A stretch of DNA of 64,000 bases from Bugulina stolonifera (Eukaryota > Bryozoa > Gymnolaemata > Cheilostomatida > Bugulidae): assembly GCA_935421135.1 (NCBI GenBank), contig OW285189.1:24244298-24308297 (forward strand). The letters are read 5' to 3'. Position 1 is the first letter of the stretch, and every line of letters starts with the position of its first letter. The position numbers and the translations under genes are program-made. The notes under the pieces are model-generated. The model saw nothing but the letters and a program-made list of their open reading frames with translations. It had not been told where the DNA came from and searched no databases. Positions 36,837-59,600 of the stretch are shown here, piece after piece.

Positions 36837-37387
36837 TGTTGTCCTGGTGCTGTCAGTCGGTCAGCTGTTCTCACAAACTTTGGGCTAGTTACTTTACCCA
36901 AACAATGACATACTAGTGATTGTGACTGTATCATTGTGTTACTCCCATAAACAAATTAAATTTGTGTATACTTGTACATTCTTATAGCAGGAAGAGAGGG
37001 AATTATAGTTTGTGTAAATACAATAAATATAATATTCATGTCATAATTACTCATACATGGGCACTATCTAATACAAGACAATTAAACAGCTAGTGTCATG
37101 GTAGACCTCTCTGTAATCAGCTGTTTTATTATCTATGTTTGTGTAGTGACATTCAATTAGCGACTTCCTTTTGTATCACTATTTCATTGTGTCAGCATCT
37201 ATTATGAGCTTTCCTTCCACTGTAACTGGTACAGCACTGTTATCAATTGAGTTACACCCTTATCTATTTACACACAAGCAGAATATAATATAGATATCAT
37301 GTACCTAGCCATAAGTGTATATCACTCACTAGAGGAAGGTAGTATATTGTTACTGTTGTCAGTGTTTAACACCATACATTTGGAGTC
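36837..37387. other. CDK9 3'UTR and short intergenic spacer
   Basis: AT-rich. It holds the CDK9 poly(A) signal AATAAA at 37022-37027, and then the presumed promoter of the CAP gene within about 350 bp. No TATA box could be assigned with confidence. Confidence 0.55.
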
Positions 37388-40300
37388 ATGTTTCACAAGG
37401 GTAAGTTGATACAAGTACAACACTTTGTAGCTAGCATTCTCTTTTGCAATACTGCTGTCTTGGCATGGAATATTAGCTTACTAACTATTCTGAATGTATC
37501 AACTACTTCTCACCATCTGGTTTTTATTTTGGCTGATTTTGGCTTGTACCAGATCACTCCGGTGAATGTTCACGTTATCTATTACATGCAATACATGCAG
37601 ATGTTATTTCTGAAATATTTCGACTACAGGATAGAGTATTAGTACATTTCTTGGTGTATTTTGCAGATGGAAGGGCTCCATTGGTATGCTTCATGATTGC
37701 TGCACTCTGCTTTCATCAGGTATGTTTAATACTGCTGTGGTTGTAAAAACTAGACATATCTACAAGTACATTACATTGATGTGCTATGCCATGCTGTATT
37801 GTATGTATTTGTATATTATTCTGTGCCAGGTATTTGGTAATAGCTGCTTGGCTAAGAAATACTCTGTAATACCTGGGCATACAGCATGTCTAACTACATC
37901 TACCAGTGCTACTAGTACAAGTGGTAAGTTAACACACTTGTACATTGTATCAAACTCAGATGTGTAGGCTATACCATGTACAGTTATAATATCCCCATGT
38001 CTGTTTGAGTAATGCACATGGTGGTAATATTATTGCACATTCTAAATGCTATTTACTGGCTCATGTTCACATGGTCACTAATGGTGATAAATCTGGGAAG
38101 TAATTATTACTGCAGCTTTGCTATTTTTGCATATGTGATACCTTGCATTTGCTGCTAAGTTGGCTACATACATCCAAGGCATGTTTGCAGTGGCACAACA
38201 GAGGTATTGGTGATTAAACTTTATCATTATGTAATTGGTTTTGTTTTATGAGTTGATGACTGACACATTACATGAGGTCTATTCTATAAGACTAAGCTGG
38301 TGGCACCACTTTGGTCTTATCTACATTTACTTGTGTGATAAGAGATTTGTCCACATTAATTTAAATTCATATTAATTGACTTACTTAGTAACATCAAAGC
38401 TTATAGTTTCTGATAGAAATATTATTTGTATGGAATAATCTGATACTGAACAGCTTCATGTTCATTATATTATTAATTTAATAATAGTCTTGTGCAAATG
38501 GTTACTATTGTAGGTGTGAGCAAATCAGATACTAAGTTGATAGTAGATCAACACAACTCATTGAGAGTGACCATAACTGAGGCTACAGATATGCAGAAAA
38601 TGGTAGGAGGGGATTCTTTCTGCTATTCATATGTTCAGTTACTATAAATATAACTATGTGAACCCTTATTTAACAGGATGTGCTCTATGTACATGTTATT
38701 GCTATCAAGCATTTCAACAGCAGAGGCATTGAATTTACTGATAGAGTTGTGCTCCCTCGACCTACATAATAACACATTTATATCCATACATGTATAATTT
38801 ACATGTAGGTTAATATTACTTACATTAGGTCTGGGATGAAGAGTTAGCTGAAGTAGCACAGAAGTGGGCAGACAATTGTGACTTCAAGCATGATAAACAT
38901 GTACGCCGTCTTATACCTGGCAAGTAGGTAGAGTATATGATTCATCATAACATATCTTTACATGTCGTGCAAAAATAAACTCAATAGCCCTTGCAAACTA
39001 TACAGCAGAGTGCCTAATTAACAAGCATACACTCTTAGAAAGAAGTTCAATATAATGTGTTACATGCCAACGCTACCTGTCATCAGTTGATAAAGTTTTG
39101 AGTGACGAGCGATCATGTGATGTTGTAGCTGTTTATTCTTGCTCTGATAAACAACATAGCCTTTATCTTTCACTTTTTGTAAGGTTTTCTCTCGTTGGCC
39201 AAAATATAGCTGGAGGTCAAAGTTCCTGGCATAATGCAATGATGCATTGGTTTAACGAGGGCACTAATTTTTTCTATGGATCTGCATTTGTTACACTGAG
39301 ACAGTTTGGACACTACACACAGGTATACTCAGGCTTTGCCTCTCTCACCGTATGGTGTACATAATATGTACCTATTTACGTACATAGGTGCATATGTACA
39401 TTGTATGTCTATCGTTATGTCAAATACACACAATATTATTTGTCAAACTCAGTAGTTCAATGAGTGGACAGCGATATAGTTGATGATGATTATGTACCAT
39501 GTACATGATATACATGTATGTACATATAATACTGAATCTGCATACGGTGTACTGTTTCAGTGTTTGACACCTCATCAGTGCACATACATATATACATGTA
39601 AGTGTACATATACATTGCATATAATTATGTAGATGGTTTGGGCCAACAGCAGCAAACTAGGATGTGGCTACAGGAAGTGCACTAACATACCAGGGGAACA
39701 TTTCTATGTCTGCAACTATGGGCCAAGGTAAGACTAAGACAACATCATCTACTGTATCTCTGTATTATACTTCTAGCTCTGAGGTTCAGACGAAATGAAA
39801 CTCTTAAGGAAGAATCTCAATGAAGTCGTTATATAATACTAGTGCTGGGAAGGTTTGTATTACTACATGTACATACATAATGAAAGGGTCGTTATATAAT
39901 ACTAGTGCTGGGAAGGTTTGTATTACTACATACATGTACATACGTTGCCTTTCAATCACATCCATCGATTTACTTGGGCTCCCCGCAAATGAATCTCTAG
40001 TGACATGTTGACTTTTACCATATTTTTCTTGTGCAGCCAAGTACTTGGCTCCACATACGTGAAAATATTCCAACCCAACTTTTTTAACTTTTATCAGGTT
40101 AACGCTTGTAATAGTAGTTGTTATATCTTCTAGTTTATGTAGACAAAAATATTGCTACATTGTATGTGTGCAGTGGAAACAATGGGGATATATCTAAACC
40201 ATACAGGCGATCAGTTGGATCACAGTGTTCCAGCTGTCCTGGTAAATGCATCACCTCTGGATCTCACAAAGGACTCTGTGGTAAGCTCTGTATCTTCAGT

Positions 40301-42058
40301 TGTAGTCTGTATACTCTATTCCATTCTTTATAATGTGAAGTTTTCCTAATGCAAAGAACTCTTAGCTCTAACCAATACTGCAATCCGGTCATATATATTT
40401 TCAGTGGAGAAACTCAGGTTTATATGAAGGTGTAAACTCAAATTGCCGAATCTTGGCACACAGTTGAGAAAGGAATTAGATATCCTACACTGTCAGCATT
40501 TCTTCTAAACATTCAACATTTACTTATTTGGGAACACTTTTGGTGGTCTTTGTCTAGACATGTACATGTTGCTTAGCTGTGTTGTAATAGTGTAATAGTC
40601 CGTTGTAGTGTAGCTATGTTGTAGTAGTGTAATAGCCTGTTGTAGTGTAGCTGTGTGGTAGTAGTGTCATACCCTGTTGTACATGTAGATACACATGTTG
40701 AGGTTTACTATTGTTCTTTTCTCAGATTGCAATGGCATGGCTTGTTACAATGGAGGAAGTATAAATCTACACACCTGTAGTTGTTCTTGTTCTCACAGTT
40801 TTCACATACAATCCAAGAATTGCGCCTGTAAGTAAACAAATACATGATCCTATCATTTCGTACATTCACACACAGTATACTTGCATTGAGCTCTCGTGTG
40901 CCCAGTGGCAATTTTATATTTGAAGTTTTCTGCTCTGTCCTGAGCTAGATCTTCAGGAAATGAAGTAAGATAAGGAAGATCTTGTCCTTCCCACAAATTA
41001 GCATTATGTTTCTGTTTATGTTTACTTGTTGATTGAGAGTGAGAAAATATGTTGCCAACAGTTTTCCATTCAAAGACTAATCTTCAGATTTAATGAGTTG
41101 GAATTCAATGTTTTATTTTAGCGCTGGTATTATTATCTTACATTATCCATCGTATTAAAAAGTAATTTTCAATTTCAGCCTGTATGGTTTTATTTCGTTT
41201 GTCAGCTACAAAAGCCTTTAGAATATTTTTGCTGGCACCTCCACAGTCAGATAAAAACTTTGAGACATGCACACATACATGTACATGTATGTGTGTGCAT
41301 GTATATGTACACCTACATGACTATGTGTATATGCACATGTATATGTGCATGTCTTATTATGTGGTAACAATATCACCTACTAGAAGTGCAAGATATTATG
41401 AAGATCCTTTTGTATTCCCCTTATCTTCAGTTAGGCTATAATGTATGATGTCTTCTGCATGTGTATAACATACTGAGGTGATTCCCTCCTGAATTTTACA
41501 GTAGAGTGCAAGAACACTGCAGATTTTTCCACCTGTGGTACTGGATCCTTAGACAAATGTGAAAGTGACACATTCGATTATTGTCCAAATATGTGTGACC
41601 TCTGTCCATGTAAGTATGGATTTCTGTGAAACATAACTTAAGTTTTCTACAATGTGAGTTATCTCCACTATTATGGGAGTTATCTCCACTATTATGTGAG
41701 TTATCTCCACTATTATGGGAGTTATCTCCACTATTATGTGAGTTATCTCCACTATTATGTGAGTTATCTCCACTATTATGTGAGTTATCTCCACTATTAT
41801 GTGAGTTATCTCCACTATTATGTGAGTTATCTCCACTATTATGTGAGTTATCTCCTCTATTATGGGGGTTGTAACCTCTATTATGTGAGTTATCTCCACT
41901 ATTATGTGAGTTATCTCCTCTATTATGTGAGTTATCTCCTCTATTACATAGATGCAGCATATGATTATGTGGAGGAAACATCTGCAGCTTCCCATCCTGC
42001 ACTCCGCCATCAGCTCAGCATTGTCTTTACAGTAGTGGCTTACCTCTCCTTCCACTAG
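37388..42058 (+). CDS. Secreted or surface-anchored CAP-EGF-ShKT protein (CRISP/SCP superfamily)
   Basis: Eleven exons: 37388-37400, 37667-37719, 37830-37923, 38514-38602, 38829-38923, 39184-39322, 39633-39727, 40174-40280, 40726-40827, 41502-41609, 41952-42058, giving 333 residues. A signal peptide spans ~1-23 (PLVCFMIAALCF). The CAP domain follows at ~62-200: LIVDQHNSLR, VWDEELAEVAQKWADNC, GQNIA, HWFNEG, GHYTQMVWA, GCGYRKC and FYVCNYGP, with the conserved cavity His and Glu residues present. A Cys-rich hinge and EGF-like segment (ACYNGGSINLHTCSC) come next, then a six-cysteine ShKT-like domain (~264-297, ending YCPNMCDLC). The last ~14 residues are hydrophobic (LSIVFTVVAYLSF) after a small-residue stretch, which fits a GPI-attachment signal. 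Domain order recalls vertebrate CRISPs (CAP plus a C-terminal ShK/ion-channel-regulator domain). Targets are unknown. Note that CAP/ShKT proteins occur both as venom components and as ordinary extracellular proteins; nothing here decides this. Confidence 0.9.
39820..39945. repeat. Two-copy ~64-bp tandem duplication in a CAP intron
   Basis: The block gtcgttatataatactagtg then ctgggaaggtttgtattact occurs twice in intron 39728-40173. Confidence 0.85.
40555..40690. repeat. Degenerate ~50-bp tandem repeat in a CAP intron
   Basis: About three imperfect copies built on gttgtagtgtagctgtgttg and tagtagtgtaatagcc, in intron 40281-40725. Confidence 0.7.
41652..41950. repeat. 21-bp minisatellite joined to the last acceptor of the CAP gene
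   Basis: About 14 copies of gttatctccactattatgtg+a, with a few gggag or tcctc variants. The final copy changes its end to ctattacatag and becomes the acceptor of exon 11 at 41952. The repeat's pyrimidine-rich tctccact serves as the tract. Confidence 0.95.
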
Positions 42059-43144
42059 ATGACTGCAGTGCAATCAGCAGCACCTCTTCTCTTCCCATAA
42101 ATATATAACTGGCCTGACACTACTCAGCCTATGCCCTATTAGGCTACAGTAGATTTATAAGATAAGAATAACTGAGAAAGATACACATTAATTCTCATTG
42201 CATATTCTTATGTGTGATATATCTGTTATGCTGTTTTGTTCTGCAAAAAATTAATATATTTTTATATAGTTGAATGATCTGTGAAAGTGTTGTAACACAG
42301 GAAACTCTGTGTAGATCCCACAGAACAGTACATCTACACTGTACATGCAAAGAACAGTACATCTACACTGTACATGCATAGAACAGTACATCTACACTGT
42401 ACATGCATAGAACAGTACATCTACACTGTACATGTACAGTGTACACATGTACACATGTACATGATAAACATTGATCTACTCTCAAATGTGTAAATTCATG
42501 ACACCTTCTCCAGTAGGCCCTTGTACTCTCCTGCCTGAAACAAAACATTTAGATAAGTATATTAATATATTGAACAGCCTTGCATGTACATGTAGTTGGT
42601 CAACAGGCACTTTTCCTCCTACCAGAAAACACTACAAGCAAGTGCATAGTTAGGATTGGCCTCTTTCTGATTCAAGCAGCAGCAGCAGCTTTATGACATT
42701 GAAACATGCTCTGGAGGATGGCACCTATTATAACAAAGACAAAACATTTATTACATGCACCTACATAGAATTGATCACAGGCTGTTCTTATGAGAGAGCA
42801 ATCAAGTGTAATGAAGGCTTATTGAACACAGGTGCTTGTTATTTTGGAATGTGAGCAATTTCTATAAACCAATAACACATTGTATTATCAGGATATTAGC
42901 ACAAGTATAGCACTAATGCAGCACTTAATTCATGCGCATTGTATTAGGTGTAGTAGTAGTGTAGTAGAAGTAGGAGGGGAACATCTACACCTACCTGTAC
43001 CACAGACAGTAGAATAGTAAACACCTATATTGTACTTGTAACTTGGACATGTCAATGTATGGATAAGACTTGAGAACTAATATTGCAATCTTTGAGTTAG
43101 TGTTTCATATTATTTTGGTTTGAGTTCTCTTAGAAGTTTGACAA
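42059..43144. other. Intergenic region between the CAP gene and claudin-like gene 1
   Basis: It holds the CAP 3'UTR, a four-copy 30-bp repeat (agaacagtacatctacactg + tacatgcata, ~42318-42445) ending in a short acatgtacatgtac-type palindromic tract, and otherwise AT-rich sequence. No gene is seen. Confidence 0.6.
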
Positions 43145-51833
<8,689 letters not shown>

Positions 51834-53600
51834 CTTGACGGTAATATTTCCTTTCAGCACAGATTAATAAATGTACATATAGACCTCTAACTGTATACGA
51901 GTTGGAAGGGAAGAGCATGCAACTCCAAACTCCTTCATTTTGGTTTTCTCTACTGGTATTCTATATGACTTGAGTTCCCCTATACACTGAACTGAATGAC
52001 TGGACTAGTTGTGGAGTTCTCAACTATATAATCATATAATAATGTACGCTTTGATATATTACTGTATAATACAAGTGTATGTAGTCATGTATTATAATTT
52101 ATGCATGTACCCTCTTTATTAATGCTCATTAGAGGCTAATATACATGTATATTGTAATATAAACATTATACTACAGTACAATGTGTATTATATAATTATA
52201 GCAGATATTATTATAACCATATAATGCCAATATATATCGGGTGCAGGTCAAACAAACTGTATTAGACTTTCAGCTCATATACATTGTATCATATTAAATC
52301 AAATTGGTGTGCTAATATACTGGTTGAGTCTCAACCACCTGAAGGCACTGAGTTAACTATTCATTACAGAATCTGTTGCCACTGACCCAATTTGTAATCA
52401 TAACAATGAAAATTCCTTTCTAAAAGTTACCATAGTAGATATATTATTACAACAACAGGTATTAATCATTCACTTTTACAACTCTAAATACCAAAGACTC
52501 ATACCAAAATATCTGTTTTCAATGCATGCTATTGTGTTCTGAACAAAAGTGTATTATGACAAACTGGATTAATACAAATTAGCTTAAGAGCTTAGCTTTG
52601 CTCAAAGTGGGCCGTGTATTGTGAGCACTACTTTCTATTCAGTTAAAGCAAATAATATAACTACAGGCTACAGTATTGATGACTGTGTCCTGTTGCTAGT
52701 GATTTGTGTAAGCTGAACACACCTTAGTAGGACACACGCCTAGAGTAGGTCAGGTGTATACTATACTACTAGTCTACTTATACATCTAGAAATAGCACAA
52801 ATCTGAGATATATTGCTTCGACTGCACGCCCATACAGCTACACACACTTGGTAAGTTATATGCGTTATACATAGCACAACAAATGCTATTTATTTTAAAA
52901 ATAGCATTTATTACTAGATGACTCAAATAATGAATGTGGTATATTTTAGTCATATTATCAGGAAATTTTGAGTATTCAACAAATTTTATATCCCATGTGC
53001 CAATCAGGAAACTCCCTGTTTCACCATAGTGCTGTTTCACCATAGCGCATCTTCAACTGAGTGGAATGACTTGATTGTTCTGAGGACACACAGAGGGTAT
53101 GGGATAATATGTAACGAATGATAACTAATAGGGAAACCTTGTATCTACTGCATGTCACTCAACAATTATGCAAACAACTCATGTTTGACTGCAGGAAAAT
53201 TTGTCTTGATAAAACACATCTGCCATGTGACTCACTCACTGATATAACAAATCTAGTATTATGTGCTGCATTGCCATGGTTACGCACTAATAATCAGTCG
53301 ACTGTGTCCAAGTATGTTAAATATGTTTGAGCCTACTATTTACTTAATAGCATCCCTGACTCACAGCTAGTATAGTTGAGGCTTCTAGCTGGGATCATAA
53401 ATTTCAAAGCTGGCTACCATTTAACCATTTGGCTGCATCATACTACATCACTATAATAGTACTGGAGTTGTTTTACCTGTTTTTACCAAAAGTGTTTGAT
53501 AATTAGTTGATACAAGTCAAGACAGCTAGAAGGAGGGTCGAGCCAGTTCATCGCATTTGTCTGCATTAGAATAATAAACTTTGTCGGATAGCTAAACAAC
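51834..53600. other. Intergenic region between the two claudin-like genes
   Basis: It holds the claudin-like 1 poly(A) signal (AATAAA at 51866-51871), a short hairpin (aaatgctattt/aaatagcattt near 52881-52910) and otherwise AT-rich unique sequence. ORFs at 52786 and 53118 lack any signature. Confidence 0.55.
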
Positions 53601-56600
53601 ATGGGTGTTACTTTAGCTAAAGGCATGAGGAAACCAGTACAATCAGTTGGAGCCGTTTTGGCCGTGATAGGACTAACATTGTTGCTGCTTGCAATCACAA
53701 CCAGCCACTGGCAGGTGATAGAGATAAATCGGGATCTCACACCAGCTCTAACTGGTGGAGACCTCAGCAGCTATTCTAGAAACAGAGGAATATATAAAGA
53801 ATGCTGGACAGACGACTCCCTAGAATCAGGTTAGTTGTTACCTTGCTAGAAGACAGAATCATTGGCTAACTGTTCTTACACACAGGTAGCAATTGAAATC
53901 TGTATGTTTGATAAAAGCACTATTAAAAAATGTTTCCTTGAAGACCTCCAACGTGTATGCCCCATTCTCGAAATTAACTGTAAGACGCTCGGTCACTGAA
54001 TGCTAGTTCTGAAGTGACTATGTGATCCAGGCAGGCGTTTCCCTGCCAATACTGTACGTAGTTATGTACTTTTAGCATTGGTTTACTTTTTATAGCTTTA
54101 GTACTCTAGACTGAATCTTAATTACAGTTACATGAATGCATATATTGGTTGGGACACTGACTTCTTTGTGCAAAACTTGAGCCTGTAGCATTCCTTGTAT
54201 TTTAACAAGAAAAACCCATTTACTGTTTTTATCAATTGAATCAGAATGGAGATAATCTCAGACATTATACCTAGTTAACTGGAAGAGGAAATACACTTCA
54301 ATGTCATATATATGTTTCCTTAATCACTTTACATCTCTCTATAATTACTGTCCACCTGCATAGCTTATAGTCTAGCCTGTGCTATAAACCACTTGTCAAC
54401 TTATAGCCTAAGGTCTAGCCTAGCCTGAATGTATCTGAGCCCCCCCCCCCCACAACCAGAAAGGTATATTATTGGTAATATAAACCATATGCTTGGCCAG
54501 TCTAAGGTTACAGTCTAGTAATTCTTTTGGTGGAACTGAACCCAGGCAACCCACTGCATACTTTTTACACAGCCTGCAAGTTTAAAATACTAATAATGAA
54601 TATATTCTGTTTACACATGACCTATTCAAAATAACTTTAGCCTGTCTAGCAGTGGACTCCAGGCCATCGTTCACTGCTAACCACTACCATGGTGTACACT
54701 TGTAACTTAACTAAGGACTTGCTCCTTATCTGAGCCACATATTTGACATTCCTTACAGTCTGATAGTGGAGATACCCATGTCTATTATAATATTCAATAA
54801 ACAATCGGAATAAATAAAGCAGAATTCTATGTAATTTAATAAACAAGTAGGGTATAAGAATAATCATAGGCCTAACATCATAATATATGGCAGGAATAAA
54901 CTGTACTGTAGATACTGTAGATACTGTGGTGAGTGGGTAGAAGGTACTGTTTAGAGCTACTTCACCAGCTGCTACCATGATATTATTATATAATCCCATT
55001 CTAGTATTCATATATTCATATTATCTATAAATGTATATAATACATGAATATAACTGATATCTCATCCTATTATTCTATAGCCTATCACATACCAACAGCA
55101 GGTGACTTGATGTACATGTAGAGGAAATCTGCTACATGTAATGTACATCAGAATTGAGTCATATAAAAATTGGTTTTATCAAAATGTGGAGATAATCTAA
55201 CTGACTACCACAACATTATTATCTCAATGCTCATATATATTTACATGTAGATGTGATTGTATATTACATACATGTACATGTCATTGTATATTATATACAT
55301 GTATGTACATACTCGCCAAACGCTAGGACTGCAAGCTGGAATGTCAGCTATGAATTAAACATAAATCTATGTTATCTATTAATGCATAGTTGAAATTCTA
55401 ATCTAATGGACAACATTGCTAAGGTGAGATATAAATGTTTGGTCTGACAGTGACACCCTTTTCACATGAATATAATAGGTATATGCAGCCCTATTAGTTG
55501 GCAATGTATGCACTACTACACCAAATATAATATGTAAGTAGGCCACCAATACCACTGATACCACCAATACCACCAATACCACCAATACCACTGATACCAC
55601 GGATACCATAGGAGATCGTGTCAAAGCAACTCAAATCAATCATTTAGAAGCCAAGATAGAGAACTAATTCTCTGGAATCTAACATCTGTAACATGCCAAG
55701 CATATTATATCATAACATGGAAATACAACCTATCACTGATACCCTATTACTGATACCCCGTTACTGATACCCCGTTGCTGATACCCCGTTACTGATACCC
55801 CGTTACTGATACCCCGTTGCTGATACCCCGTTACTGATACCCCGTTGCTGATACCCCGTTGCTGATACCCCGTTGCTGATACCCCATTACTGATACCCCG
55901 TTACTGATACCCTATTTTAGTCATCACTTCCAACAGATACAGACATGGCAGTTCCAGATTGTGTCTAGATTTGGACTTGAGGCCGTGGGACACCAGCAGA
56001 GAAGCTGAGCTTACGATGGACTACAAGATCTGGCAAGGTTGGTGTACAATATGAATATAAGTACATCTACAATGTATATAATTCCTATCAGGGCTAGGAC
56101 ACTCAATGCTACAACAAAGTAGTAGTAGAAAAATTTAATGTAGAAAAAAAATCAAACCTATAATTTATATTATGCATGCATATGCTATAGTATATAAATA
56201 TGAGCGTAATAAGTAAGGCTAAATCCATTGAGGGATAAATGTATTCAATAGGAATCCTTACAGTAGCCTAGCCCACCCTTTACATACATGCATATGTTGT
56301 TAGAGTAATATATGGCATTATTTTGTAAACGACAGAGTATGCAATGTGTTAGTTCTACACATATTTATCACCATGTGATGACAGCATGTACATGTGTTAT
56401 GCTGGTTCAGGTGGTTTTAGTTGTGACTAACCATAATGAGGAAATATGAGGAAATTGATGTCTGCCAAATTCCATACACACATGGTATAGAATGTGTCAA
56501 TGTTTTGTTTAGGTTTAGAGGGAGTAAATAAACATTATACAGCATACCTGTAGTACCTGTTCTGTGCGTCAGTAATAATACGTGCCTTATACACTTGATG

Positions 56601-59600
56601 TATCACCTGTATATTATACATGTATATGGTATCACCTGCATATCATGTATTTATTATTAGTATCTCAAAGTAGGTCTATTTTACTTACCTGAATGATAGT
56701 ATGTACATCTGTTATGCATAGAAGAAACCTAGGGCTTACATCATACTATATAATTATAATGCAGATGAATCGTCTAAGAATATTGAAACAGGAAAGCATT
56801 AGAGGAGGAAAGTAGGAAGGGAGTTAAAGGTTACAATCACCAGCATGTATTATTGTTTATATATACATTGTATGTATATATAGTTCTCCTTTCTATAGGA
56901 ATTACTGTGCATATCATCTAGTTTGGGCTACTGCATATAATGTTAACTCTCTAATTAATATTAACTGATTGCTGAGGGGAGGTTTACTGCAGCCCTTCCA
57001 TATCAAATGGTGCTGCATATTATGTAGTACATTTACATTGCCAATAAACACAAGTGATGTCTGCATAATCAGAACATTTTAAAGTTTTATTAGATTCTTA
57101 GAGAGCACCTCAGGTGTAGCTGTAAATAATTATTATAATACATTGTATAATGTGACTTTGTGTTACTGTGTATTAATAAGTTATGTACATACATGTACAT
57201 TGTAAATAATGGGCTACAGACATATACAGAGTATGCACATGCACAAGTACATGTACATGTATGTACACATGTACTTGTACATGTACATGTACATGTACAT
57301 GTACTTGTACATGTACTTGTACATGTACATGTACATGTACTTGTACAATAGCTAATAAACATCAACATCTATATGAATTATAATAGGCTAGCGTACACAT
57401 GTTTGTGGTTCAAATGGTGTAAGCTGTAGCATATAGCACGTAGTATATGTATATACTGTGATGGTACGCCCAGTCGTATCTTACATCTGACACTCATTAT
57501 TGCGTGCATACATGTATATATCTGCTTGTACTTTACTCTTATATTGTTATATATGATTATATGATTATCTCTAAGTCTTTTAATGCCTTTTATACCCATG
57601 TACAGAGGCCCGACCTCTCAGAATCCATTGATATTCATTTTGTACATGAATTGGACCATTATAAGCAACTTTTGTAGAACCCGACCTATTTTGGGTCGGC
57701 CGTCGGGCTTCCGGCGGCCATCTTGTTGCGCAACTTCCGGACGACCACACGTCGTCTTTTCCCGACGTCACGTCGGCCGGAAGTCCTTATACTATATAAA
57801 GGGCACTGTTTTACTGTTCATTGTCTCAGTCTACACTTGGCTTTCAATAAAGACACATCTATACTTGATACAGGGACTTTCTCTTCCTTTTACTAGGTCA
57901 TTCGCTTAGCGAACCGCCTACTAGGTTGAACTACTCTCTTTCATTGTATAGTCTGAAGGTCGGACTTGAGATCAGATGGGTCGTCTTTGGTAGTATTTGG
58001 GCTACTGAGACTGCTCGATCTTTCATGTAATGCGAAGTCCTATTACCACTCATAGGCACTTCATTTCTGGGTCGATAGTCGTCCAAGGACGACCGCACCA
58101 AATCACAGAAACCATTACAATACTATATACATTGTAATTATAGCTATAACAGTGTAACAGTAGTTTGTCTATTTTACAGTCATGTATTCGCTTCCATAGG
58201 AAGTAAATTTTAATAAAAATAACATGACTAGACAATCTCTATTTAATTACTGTTTTATAATTGCAACGACCTATCGCTTCCAACACCTACAATTGTAGTA
58301 TAATAAATTAAAAATATAGTTAATAGAGGAGGACTGTAATTCTTTAAACCTCAAAAATTTTACAATAAATAGTTAGGAATATTATCTAATTAAAGACGCA
58401 ATGTGGAAGAAGACTTCTCATTTATATCCCCTATTACTGCATTCTTCTACCTGGAGTCTTAGTCTTTTCTCATAACATAATTAAGATGGACTCTAAGCTA
58501 CATAATCTTTATTTTTATTTTAATTAAACATTATAATCATATAGGTATTTGTTGAAGACAATAATGATTACCATTACCATACTGTTAGTACATGGTTTGT
58601 ACAATGTACAATAGATTATTATCATAGTATTAGCTTACATCTTACTTCTATATGTAGATAATATTATTTATCTGCCATTGTTACTGATGGATATACCACA
58701 ATCACTTTACACACCAACTAATCCAGTCAACTCAGATTCCATTGTACTCTTTATTCTATGAATCTGGGATATGTACCATATATGTATGGATTGGTGTATG
58801 TGTACATGTATGTATGTATGCAGTACCATTCACCACACACAGTATTGTATTCGTACAGGTTTACAAGTTGGAATGTGGGCAATGTTCGGAGTGAGTGGCC
58901 TGTTCATTTTCTTAGCCTTGCTACTGTACTGTTACACGCTGTGCCAACACGTCAACCAGTATGAGTGGAAGTCGGGGAGTAAAGCGTCAGCTGGACTCTT
59001 GCTAGGAGCTGGTGAGTTTGCTTGTATCTTCTGTCAATGGACACACATGTATGCACCAAACTGCAGCTGTATGCAAATTGTAGTAATAATCCCATTCCCC
59101 TTTGTAAAGGTGAAATTGGGAAAAATCCTTGAAATTTAAAAACGATACACGCGTGCTTCAAGTTTTAGATAAACATTATACTATTGGGAAGAGCCAGAAT
59201 TATCTAGATTTCAGCTGCTATCATTCTGTGAAGGTGTCCATATACTAACTTACACCTACACAGGTGCGAGTCCTTAATCTCTTTTATACAACTAATTCTG
59301 TCTTGCCAAGAAATATTGTTTGGCCAGCTATTTTAATATCATTTTTATAAGAGTCTTTGTAATAAAGACAATATTATGTGATGTGATCCAGTTTTAGTAT
59401 CATAGAAATGAAATAAACTGTAGTTTTCTCAATGTTTTCTGAAGTCACAACAGAGCTAACACTGATCAAAACTTCACAAATAATTGGAAGACAAAATGTT
59501 TTTCTCTTTTAGTGTTTTTCAATGTTCTTGGAATGGGATTATTTCATGGAGCTGAACACCTAGAAAGGAATGCGGTGACAGACAACTCTGTGGAGAGACA

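Noticed and set aside
41496..42073. HNSGDNS and ITHIIVE repeat frames on the minus strand
   Set aside because: Antisense of the 21-bp minisatellite in a CAP intron.
57236..57350. Telomere- or origin-like function for the GTACAT tract
   Set aside because: It is a simple palindromic hexanucleotide repeat in an intron with no supporting context.
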